This document shows, piece after piece, positions 1-5,309 of a stretch of DNA of 5,309 bases; positions within the stretch are counted from its first letter, which is position 1; every line of letters starts with the position of its first letter. Location of the stretch: positions 1 to 5,309 of the forward strand of contig JANYFI010000529.1 of the NCBI GenBank assembly GCA_025362765.1. Direction: 5' to 3'. A program made the translations under genes and the position numbers. The DNA comes from Ferruginibacter sp. (GTDB taxonomy: Bacteria > Bacteroidota > Bacteroidia > Chitinophagales > Chitinophagaceae). The notes beneath the pieces are model-generated. The model was not told the DNA's origin, did no database searches, and worked only from the letters and a program-made list of their open reading frames with translations.

Positions 1-960
1 TCCTTTAATAAATAATTTTTGAAAAGCGGCGGCGGTGGCATAATCCACTATTTGCTGCGGTGGCAGGTAATGACAATACCCATAAATTAACCCTGCCATA
101 AAACAATCGCCGCTGCCTACTTTATCGTTTATAAAAGCAGTATCATACTGTGTTGAAACGTACAACTGCTGCTGGTGATACAAGGTGGTGTAATATTGAA
201 GGGCATGCTCACCAAACCGGAAAGTATTGGCCACGCTTGTGCAAAGCGGGCATAGCGCCATTATTTTTTCAGCGGTTATTTTGCTTTGGCGCAAATAATT
301 TTCTTTTTTGTTGATGGCGGCAACATCTTCTTCAAAGCCAATGCCGAGCATGGTTTCAGCGGCCCATATATTCCCCATCACGAGGTTACAATATTGTACA
401 AGGCCGGGCATAATCTCTACAGGTTGTTTACCATATTGCCAAAGCTTTGACCGATAATTTAAATCAACTGAAATAAATATTTTTTTTGCTACACATGCTT
501 TCAGTACTTCTTTGCATACATCTGCAACAGATTGCGATATTGCCGGGCAAATGGCGCTGAAATGAAACCAGCTTACATCAGCCAATACTTTATCCCAATC
601 GATTGTGCCAGGGCTTAAACCGGCAAAAGAGGAATTGGCCCGGTCATAAATCACCCCGGCATTTTTTAAATCGGCCCCCTGCGGCAAATAATAAGCGCCG
701 ATTCTGTTACCAGTAAAATAAACGGAAGAGACATCCATTTTTTTTGCTGCAAGAGATGTTATGATGTCGCGGCTTAAGTAATTATCCGGTAAGGCGGTAA
801 AGTATTTTACAGGGATATCCCACAATGCAAGCGCAGTTGCAGCATTTAGTTCGGCGCCGCCAATGTACACCGGCATTGACTCTTTCCGTATCCATTCTCC
901 ATCCAATACAGGAGAGAACCGCATCAATAATTCACCGAAACACAATACTTTATTTTTCAA
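1..960 (-). CDS. kdgK: 2-keto-3-deoxygluconate kinase (PfkB family), C-terminus cut by window edge
   Basis: This cytoplasmic sugar kinase should phosphorylate 2-keto-3-deoxygluconate with ATP to give KDPG, the substrate of KDPG aldolase. My own translation gives 320 residues with no stop; the family usually has about 340-350, so roughly 20-30 residues are missing beyond the left edge. Visible landmarks are an N-terminal strand (VLCFGELLMRFSP, residues 5-17), the PfkB signature GGAELNAA (34-41), the KDG-kinase-like YDRANSSF (105-112), DLNYRSKLW (166-174, the DxNxR substrate-site pattern), and the ATP-site/catalytic motif VGSGDCFMAG (281-290), with D285 as the expected base. The start is TTG at 960. 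An in-frame stop lies five codons upstream (973-975), and the next in-frame ATG (codon 13) would remove the first conserved strand. The upstream neighbour, nagB, ends 260 bases away, so a separate promoter is possible. The family call is secure; KDG as the substrate is very likely from the motifs. A related ketose or gluconate kinase is the alternative. Confidence 0.9.
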   Translation of the reverse strand, partial: MKNKVLCFGELLMRFSPVLDGEWIRKESMPVYIGGAELNAATALALWDIPVKYFTALPDNYLSRDIITSLAAKKMDVSSVYFTGNRIGAYYLPQGADLKNAGVIYDRANSSFAGLSPGTIDWDKVLADVSWFHFSAICPAISQSVADVCKEVLKACVAKKIFISVDLNYRSKLWQYGKQPVEIMPGLVQYCNLVMGNIWAAETMLGIGFEEDVAAINKKENYLRQSKITAEKIMALCPLCTSVANTFRFGEHALQYYTTLYHQQQLYVSTQYDTAFINDKVGSGDCFMAGLIYGYCHYLPPQQIVDYATAAAFQKLFIKG

Positions 961-963
961 GAA

Positions 964-968
964 CCTCC
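964..968 (-). promoter_or_regulatory. Shine-Dalgarno-like GGAGG before the TTG start of the KDG kinase
   Basis: The minus strand reads GGAGG, then three bases, then the TTG start at 960. The match to the 16S anti-SD core is good but the spacing is shorter than the usual 5-9 bases. No other start codon lies at better spacing in this frame. It supports TTG as the start, though Bacteroidota often initiate without such a site, so the motif may be chance. Confidence 0.4.
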
Positions 969-989
969 GGGTTTAATCTATTAAAAAAT

Positions 990-1055
990 ATACCTGCCAA
1001 AATACCGGCCGTCTTTTTTATGGAAAAATAAAAATAAAGAAAATAAGGCAGGTAT
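990..1055. repeat. Inverted repeat with 9-base arms upstream of the KDG kinase gene
   Basis: ATACCTGCC at 990-998 is matched exactly by its reverse complement GGCAGGTAT at 1047-1055, separated by 48 AT-rich bases. The near arm lies about 30 bases before the TTG start of the KDG kinase. Paired sites like this could bind a dimeric regulator on both arms or form a long-loop stem in the leader RNA. The arms are short, so chance remains possible, and no regulator is encoded nearby to support the idea. Confidence 0.3.
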
Positions 1056-1220
1056 CAAGAAATGCGCACATTAAAAATCGCAGTTGTTTATTTCGGACTC
1101 ATAGAGTGATATCATGGCCGTGTTGTTTTTAAACGTAAATACAGGAAATAGAATCGCCGCCTTAAAGGCTAACAGTCATAATAACTTTCGGAGTAATGCG
1201 TTGCTAAGTTCAATGCACAT

Positions 1221-1940
1221 TTATAATTCAGCAGCCGCTTCATCATCCAGTAACACCAATGTATTGGCATGTGAAGCGATGAGGCTTGCAGGCACGGCAT
1301 TCGAAACAGGCTCCTGCAATGCTTTGCGTATAATTGCCGCTTTTTTTTTGCCACTGGCCATTAGCATTACGTTGCGTGCTTCAAGTATTTGGGCCATGCC
1401 CAATGTAATACCAAGGGCAAGGGCGGTACTGGTTGTAAAATATTTTTGCCCTGTTGCCGTGGTTAGCTGGTCCAGCTCAACCACGTGAGCTTTCAATAGG
1501 GGATCAACGCCTGGCTCATTAAACCCGATATGACCATTGAGGCCAATACCAACTAACGCCAAATCCAGGCATCCTGCATTTTCAAGGGACTTGTTGATTC
1601 GATCGCATTCCTTTTGGAGGTCATGCGCACCGCTGTCAAAAAAATGAACCTGATGCTGTTGTATGTGTAAAGGATCAAATATTTTTTGCTGCAGAAAATG
1701 ATAACAACTTCCCGGCATGGCACGTTCAATACCCACCCATTCATCCAGCCCGATAAAGGTAACTGCGGCAAAACTCACCGATTCCGCCATCGCTATTTCT
1801 ACAACTATATCATAGGTTAAAGCCGGCGTATCACCGCCAGCCAAACAAAGCACTGCGGCAGGTTTATTTTTCACCAGTTGAACAATTTTACCTGCGGCAA
1901 ATTTTGAGAGCTCCTGGTAGTTTTTAAATTTAGTAATCAT
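1221..1940 (-). CDS. nagB: Glucosamine-6-phosphate deaminase, short NagB type
   Basis: The enzyme converts glucosamine-6-phosphate to fructose-6-phosphate and ammonia in the cytoplasm, the last step that feeds amino sugars into glycolysis. The 239-residue protein has the family landmarks in order: a phosphate-binding LAGGDTPA (33-40), GLDEW with D66 as the expected ring-opening/enolisation base (64-68), the active-site loop GIGLNGHIGFNEPG (131-144) with H137 and E142, and a C-terminal ASGKKKA segment (196-202) with the phosphate-contacting lysine region. N135 stands where E. coli NagB has D141. As I recall, Asn here is common in short Gram-positive-type enzymes, which also lack the extra C-terminal part of the 266-residue allosteric E. 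coli form. The ATG at 1940 gives the normal N-terminus; there is no spaced Shine-Dalgarno site. It lies 55 bases after the hydrolase gene on the same strand, so co-transcription is plausible. A galactosamine-6-phosphate isomerase is the main alternative; a 6-phosphogluconolactonase is excluded by the NGHIGFNEPG loop. Confidence 0.9.
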   Translation of the reverse strand: MITKFKNYQELSKFAAGKIVQLVKNKPAAVLCLAGGDTPALTYDIVVEIAMAESVSFAAVTFIGLDEWVGIERAMPGSCYHFLQQKIFDPLHIQQHQVHFFDSGAHDLQKECDRINKSLENAGCLDLALVGIGLNGHIGFNEPGVDPLLKAHVVELDQLTTATGQKYFTTSTALALGITLGMAQILEARNVMLMASGKKKAAIIRKALQEPVSNAVPASLIASHANTLVLLDDEAAAEL

Positions 1941-1995
1941 CCTGAATGTTTTTAAAAAAGCAATTAGTCATTACACCTTTTTTTAGAATACAACC

Positions 1996-2844
1996 CTATA
2001 ATAAAAATTGCAGACAGGCTACCACAACGGCTTCTGTCGCAGGAGGCAAATAAGTTGCCGCCCAGGGATGTTTTCTTCCAAATACATGATCGGTATCCAG
2101 CGTATATAGTATTGCCGCAGGTTGCCACTCTTTTAACAGTAAGGCACTGGCAATTGGCACAGCCGCATCTGCGGTACCCTGGCAAATAAGTACAGGTATA
2201 GTAAGACTTTGCATCGCTTGTTTTATATCCAGCTTTTGTTCATTGTCACGATAATCTTCAAATAGCTGGTAATACATTGGCAGTTGTTGCTTAGTACGGC
2301 TATTGGTATAATATTGAACCCCGGACCGTTTCCATTCATCCATTTTTTCCGCCGGCCAGTTTCCCCAGGGCGTTTTACATTGGCTTATAGCAGCCCAGGT
2401 AACCAGTTTGCTTATGCGCTTATCTGTGGCAGCATGCAATATAGCAATGCCTCCGCCCATACTATGACCAATAAGACACACCATTTTTTTGTCGATATGT
2501 TTAGCATACAAATTGGCTGCGTCGCATACCCAATCGGTGACGAGTTTTACGTCGTTTAACTCTATTGAATAGTTGTTTTTGCCAAATCCTTCCAGGTCTG
2601 AAAATTCTTCTGGTTGTTGCGGTGTAGTTCCATTGTGCGAAAAATTAAATTTCACAAACGCAAACCCTGCTTCGGAAATTTTTTCAGCAATCAGGTCAAA
2701 ATTACCCCAGTCTTTAAATCCGTTAAAGCCATGGGCGTATATTATCGCCGGTTTTTGGCCGGTTTCTTTCTCAAAAAAAATATCAAGGGTTATTGGCCTG
2801 TTGCCTGAACCGGGGATGATAATATTCTTTACTTTCTGTAGCAT
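1996..2844 (-). CDS. Alpha/beta hydrolase of unknown substrate (serine esterase/peptidase fold)
   Basis: From the ATG at 2844 the protein has 282 residues and no signal peptide or membrane segment, so it should be cytoplasmic. It shows a full alpha/beta-hydrolase set: an oxyanion-hole HGF (38-40) followed by FKDWG (43-47), the nucleophile elbow GHSMG (126-130) with S128, the probable acid D226 in GTADAAVP, and the probable histidine H253 in TDHVFGRKHP. The order and spacing fit the Hydrolase_4/dienelactone-hydrolase-like group, members of which act as esterases, acyl hydrolases or peptidases; the sequence does not say which. An in-frame ATG at 2874 would add ten residues (MLFINSLLLD). I prefer 2844 because the strand LQKVKNIIIPGSG resembles the usual beginning of such proteins, but neither start has a Shine-Dalgarno site. 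It is the first gene of a possible operon with nagB, 55 bases downstream. That pairing hints at a role in de-esterifying or processing sugar substrates, but this is guesswork. Confidence 0.85.
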   Translation of the reverse strand: MLQKVKNIIIPGSGNRPITLDIFFEKETGQKPAIIYAHGFNGFKDWGNFDLIAEKISEAGFAFVKFNFSHNGTTPQQPEEFSDLEGFGKNNYSIELNDVKLVTDWVCDAANLYAKHIDKKMVCLIGHSMGGGIAILHAATDKRISKLVTWAAISQCKTPWGNWPAEKMDEWKRSGVQYYTNSRTKQQLPMYYQLFEDYRDNEQKLDIKQAMQSLTIPVLICQGTADAAVPIASALLLKEWQPAAILYTLDTDHVFGRKHPWAATYLPPATEAVVVACLQFLL

Positions 2845-3220
2845 ATCTAAAAGTAAGGAATTTATAAAAAGCATATTATGAACCGGGCGTTTATTAAAAA
2901 ATTGGATTTCGCCTAAGAGGTTGACATCAGACTTAAAAATTTCAACGTGCGAATAGGAAATAGGGACTGTATTTTATCTGGCCTCTTCTATTAATTAAAA
3001 CAGTTTTTTATTGCGGCATTGTAATTAAAAAGTGTCGGCTTGCAGCACGGCAACCTCGATTAGTTTCTACCAAGGCTAACCACAAAACGACATTGACAAA
3101 TTATCACCGCATATTTATACAAATTTCGATACTTTTATTCCCATCATTTCACCGCAAAAAAAATATTCCGGTTGGCGTGGGTAACACCGGTTTTGCTGAC
3201 ATAAAAGCTATATACAATCA
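2845..3220. other. Non-coding divergent intergenic region between hydrolase and sensor kinase genes
   Basis: About 350-375 bases separate the leftward hydrolase gene from the rightward kinase gene. I see no open frame longer than about 17 codons, no tRNA-like cloverleaf and no recognised riboswitch. It holds a sigma-70-like promoter match toward the kinase (3093-3121, listed separately). There is a weak five-base stem (CCGGT at 3168-3172 with ACCGG at 3186-3190) about 30 bases before the kinase start. Two direct copies of TAATTAAAA lie exactly 30 bases apart (2992-3000 and 3022-3030), which could be chance in AT-rich DNA. No clear promoter toward the hydrolase was found. Confidence 0.6.
3093..3121 (+). 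promoter_or_regulatory. Candidate sigma-70-like promoter for the sensor kinase gene
   Basis: TTGACA at 3093-3098 is followed by a 17-base spacer and TATACA at 3116-3121. That is a perfect -35 hexamer, ideal spacing and a five-of-six -10 match to the E. coli-type consensus. Transcription would start near 3128 and leave a leader of roughly 90 bases before the ATG at 3221. The caution is that Bacteroidota housekeeping promoters usually follow a different consensus (TTTG / TAnnTTTG), and AT-rich DNA makes chance -10 matches common. A partial Bacteroidota -7 match, TACTTTTA at 3130-3137, lies just downstream without a paired -33 element. Confidence 0.35.
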
Positions 3221-5095
3221 ATGAAAAAAAAAGGAATTTTATTGCCCGATATAATCTTTTCCGGCTTGCTGATGGTTTTACTGTTAACCAGTTTTATCTC
3301 TTACCAGCGCATTAGTTCACAAACTGAAGCAGGAAATTTATTAAACAACAGTTATCAGGTAAAAACTAAACTCAACCAGCTTTTAACAAATTTATTAAAT
3401 GCAGAAACCGGTCAACGTGGTTACCTGTTGACAGGAAAAACAACTTTTCTGGAACCGTACTATGGTGCTGATATAAAAGTGGCCAAAAATATTGAAGAAA
3501 TTAAAATATTGGTGGGCGAAAATAAGGAACAGCAAACTAATTTAGTCGCTTTATCTGCCCTCGTTATAACCAGATTCAAGAGTCTTGAAACTGTCTTAAC
3601 ACGTTCCATCAGTAATAGCTTGCAAAGGGATAGCCTGGTAGCATACGTCGACAAAGGCAAAACTATCATGGGTGAAATCAGAAAGTACATTGCAAAAATG
3701 TTGCAAATTGAAAATGATTTACTGGCACACCGCACAATACAAAAAGACCAAACTGCATTTATCACTCCGCTATATTCCTTATTGCTTTCCACCATAGCCA
3801 TTGTAATTGTAACCATTGCGTATTTCAGGCTAAGAAATGAAATGCATTTGCGGATGAAGGCTGAAGACAATGAAGCCTATGCCATAAAATTGCAAGACGC
3901 AGCGAAAAAATTTGCAGGCGAACTTGAGCTTAAAGTGGCTGAAAGAACGGAGGAATTAAAAAACTTAAACGGAGAACTCAAAATTAGAAACGACATTTAT
4001 TCTTATGCCGAAGCAAATGCGCTGATAGGTAGCTATTCATGGAATATGCAAAACAGTGAGATTAAATACTCTGACAATCTTTTCCGGCTGTTGGGGCATC
4101 AACCGCAGGAGTTTGTTCCCAATTTTGACACCTTCATGAGTTTTGTTCATCCTGATGATAAGGAGCAGGTTATTAAAGATGGAAAAGAGACCTTTGAAAC
4201 GCATCGCCTTGTTGAACATATTTACAGGATGATCACCAAACAGCAAACGATTATCTGGTGCAGATCGAGCGGCGCATTTATTGAAAACGAACACAGTAAA
4301 TTACTGGTGGGTACCGTACAGGATATTACAAAGGATATATTATTAAGAGAAACACTTGCCGCAAAAAATCTTGAACTGGAACGCAATAATGAAGAACTGG
4401 AATCTTTCTCCTATATCGCTTCGCACGATTTGCAGGAACCCCTGCGAAAAATTCAATCTTTCAGTAAATTAATCCTTGGCAAAGAAGAAGACAATTTATC
4501 TGCCGAAACAAAAGATTACTTCGCAAGAACTATTTCAGCGGCGGCCCGTATGCAAAATCTTATAAAAGCATTGCTTAGTTATTCCAACGCCAATAAAGCC
4601 GAAATAAAATTTATCCTCACCGATCTGAATAGCATAGTTGAAGAAGCAAAAAGCAACCTGGCGGAATTACTGGAAGAAAAAAAAGCTGTGGTAGAAAGTG
4701 ATACACTGCCCCGGCTTACCGTAGTACCTATTCAGTTATTGCAATTGTTTTCCAACATCATTCACAATGCAATTAAATACAGTAAAAAGGACACTACGCC
4801 ACACATAAAAATTACTGCAACATTGATTTTGGAGGAAGAAATAAAAAAAGAATATCCGGCACAAAAAGGAAAATACTGGAAAATTTCCATCGCCGATAAC
4901 GGAATAGGCTTTGAACAGCAATACGAACATAAAATTTTTGAATTGTTTCAACGCCTGCATGGGCGTGCAGACTACGAGGGAACCGGCATCGGGCTGGCTA
5001 TTTGCAAAAAAATTATGCACAATCACCTTGGTTTTATTACAGCACAAGGTAAATCGGGCATTGGCTCTGTATTTAACTTATATTTGCCCTTTTAA
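3221..5095 (+). CDS. Membrane sensor histidine kinase: CHASE3, PAS, HisKA, HATPase_c
   Basis: This 624-residue protein should sense an extracytoplasmic or membrane-linked cue, autophosphorylate on histidine and pass phosphate to a response regulator. Domains in order: membrane segment (about 8-28); a helical CHASE3 sensor outside the membrane (about 29-180) carrying the hallmark NAETGQRGYLLTG (60-72); second membrane segment (about 182-202); a charged coiled coil (about 205-258, including KVAERTEELKNLN); a PAS_3-type PAS fold (about 262-372, with FVHPDD at 308-313 and GTVQDIT at 364-370); HisKA with SHDLQEPLRKI (401-411) and phospho-acceptor H402; and HATPase_c with N-box N512/N516, G1 box DNGIG (559-563), F-box FELFQRL (573-579) and G2 box GTGIGL (587-592). 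All catalytic motifs are intact and no receiver domain is fused. HDLQEPLR is the pattern of phytochrome-type kinases, but no bilin-binding GAF domain is present. The ATG at 3221 directly precedes the membrane helix and has no Shine-Dalgarno site. The response regulator 64 bases downstream is the likely partner. The PAS ligand and signal are unknown. Confidence 0.93.
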   Translation: MKKKGILLPDIIFSGLLMVLLLTSFISYQRISSQTEAGNLLNNSYQVKTKLNQLLTNLLNAETGQRGYLLTGKTTFLEPYYGADIKVAKNIEEIKILVGENKEQQTNLVALSALVITRFKSLETVLTRSISNSLQRDSLVAYVDKGKTIMGEIRKYIAKMLQIENDLLAHRTIQKDQTAFITPLYSLLLSTIAIVIVTIAYFRLRNEMHLRMKAEDNEAYAIKLQDAAKKFAGELELKVAERTEELKNLNGELKIRNDIYSYAEANALIGSYSWNMQNSEIKYSDNLFRLLGHQPQEFVPNFDTFMSFVHPDDKEQVIKDGKETFETHRLVEHIYRMITKQQTIIWCRSSGAFIENEHSKLLVGTVQDITKDILLRETLAAKNLELERNNEELESFSYIASHDLQEPLRKIQSFSKLILGKEEDNLSAETKDYFARTISAAARMQNLIKALLSYSNANKAEIKFILTDLNSIVEEAKSNLAELLEEKKAVVESDTLPRLTVVPIQLLQLFSNIIHNAIKYSKKDTTPHIKITATLILEEEIKKEYPAQKGKYWKISIADNGIGFEQQYEHKIFELFQRLHGRADYEGTGIGLAICKKIMHNHLGFITAQGKSGIGSVFNLYLPF

Positions 5096-5159
5096 AAAAA
5101 GGTTGCTGTGATGGCGCCTGTAGCCGTAACATAATTTTTACCCCATAACCAGAAAACAA

Positions 5160-5309
5160 ATGATTCAAAATACCACGTACATTTTGATGATTGACGATGA
5201 TGAAGATGATCAACTGCTTTTTAAGGAAGCATTAAAACAGGTAAATGAAAACGTTGCCTGCAATACTGCACTTAATGGGGAAGAAGCGCTGAAAACACTA
5301 CAATCTTCT
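5160..5309 (+). CDS. Receiver-domain response regulator, N-terminal part only (Rcp1-like)
   Basis: The ATG at 5160 opens a frame that runs to the window edge without a stop, giving 50 residues. The first strand and acidic cluster YILMIDDDEDD (7-17) form the start of a receiver domain; D12 and D13 are the expected magnesium-binding acids. LLFKEALKQV (19-28) is helix 1, and ALNGEEALKTL (37-47) is the typical second strand-helix region. The phospho-acceptor aspartate, normally near residue 60, lies beyond the edge. The IDDDEDDxxLF style is typical of the small stand-alone Rcp1-type receivers of about 140 residues that pair with HDLQEPLR kinases, but an attached output domain cannot be excluded here. 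It begins 64 bases after the kinase stop on the same strand, with no convincing terminator between (the gap holds only weak stems), so co-transcription is likely. The leader is A-rich without a Shine-Dalgarno site, as is common in Bacteroidota. Confidence 0.88.
   Translation, partial: MIQNTTYILMIDDDEDDQLLFKEALKQVNENVACNTALNGEEALKTLQSS

Larger units (their letters stand above)
961..1220. other. Intergenic gap between nagB and the KDG kinase gene
   Basis: This 260-base gap is AT-rich and has no convincing coding frame. Only very short open frames are present on the minus strand, for example about 17 codons starting near 1069. No GC-rich hairpin followed by a T-run, as expected of an intrinsic terminator, is visible after nagB. 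There is an 11-base near-palindrome (GCCTTAAAGGC, about 1160-1170) with no loop. I found no full match to the Bacteroidota promoter consensus (TTTG then TAnnTTTG); TACGTTTA on the minus strand near 1137 is a partial -7 match without a clear -33 element. The gap is long enough to hold a promoter and operator for the KDG kinase gene, and the one notable structure in it is listed separately. Confidence 0.6.

Noticed and set aside
825..1031. 68-codon plus-strand open frame across the KDG kinase start
   Set aside because: Most of it is opposite the conserved N-terminal coding region of the KDG kinase, and its product shows no domain.
1114..1488. 124-codon open frame on the plus strand
   Set aside because: It lies mostly opposite the well-supported nagB gene, its protein resembles no family I know, and it looks like an antisense shadow.
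1941..1995. A-run and T-run that could pair (seven bases) between the hydrolase and nagB genes, as a terminator
   Set aside because: The stem is purely A/T apart from one pair, with a 16-base loop; it is too weak for an intrinsic terminator and typical of AT-rich spacers.
2573..2881. 102-codon plus-strand open frame opposite the hydrolase
   Set aside because: It is antisense to the oxyanion-hole region of the hydrolase and has no recognisable features.
2921..2926. TTGACA as a second promoter toward the kinase
   Set aside because: No -10-like hexamer appears 16-18 bases downstream.
3460..3870. 136-codon open frame on the minus strand inside the kinase gene
   Set aside because: It is antisense to the CHASE3 and second membrane segment coding region, whose reading is clear from motifs; no independent signal supports it.
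5088..5102. CCTTTT/AAAAGG palindrome at the end of the kinase gene as a terminator
   Set aside because: The stem is short and A/T-rich, with no following T-run, and the response regulator follows closely on the same strand.

Overview
The window most likely comes from a member of the Bacteroidota, probably related to Chitinophagaceae. The grounds are moderately AT-rich DNA, starts that mostly lack Shine-Dalgarno sequences, a 2-keto-3-deoxygluconate (KDG) kinase with the sequence style of that group, and a CHASE3-PAS histidine kinase next to a small Rcp1-type response regulator. This placement rests on recognition of protein families, not on a search.

Left part (1-2874, all on the minus strand, read right to left): an alpha/beta hydrolase of unknown substrate, then after 55 bases a short NagB-type glucosamine-6-phosphate deaminase, then after a 260-base gap a PfkB-family KDG kinase that runs off the left edge. 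NagB brings amino sugars into glycolysis as fructose-6-phosphate. KDG kinase brings uronic-acid-derived KDG into the Entner-Doudoroff route as KDPG. Together they would suit the use of sugars from polymers containing both hexosamine and uronic acid, but this is inference from two neighbouring genes.

Middle (about 2845-3220): a non-coding divergent intergenic region of roughly 350-375 bases. It contains one good sigma-70-like promoter match pointing right, toward the kinase. No RNA gene was recognised.

Right part (3221-5309, plus strand): a complete membrane-bound hybrid-free sensor histidine kinase (two membrane segments, CHASE3, coiled coil, PAS, HisKA, HATPase_c). It is followed after 64 bases by the first 50 codons of a receiver-type response regulator cut by the right edge. 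The two probably form a two-component pair whose output is protein-protein signalling, because the kinase core resembles phytochrome-type kinases that signal to stand-alone receivers.

Two real genes are cut by the window edges: the kinase of KDG at the left and the response regulator at the right. No mobile element, CRISPR array, tRNA or rRNA was found. Nothing in the window is clearly a new biological system; the findings are modest leads.
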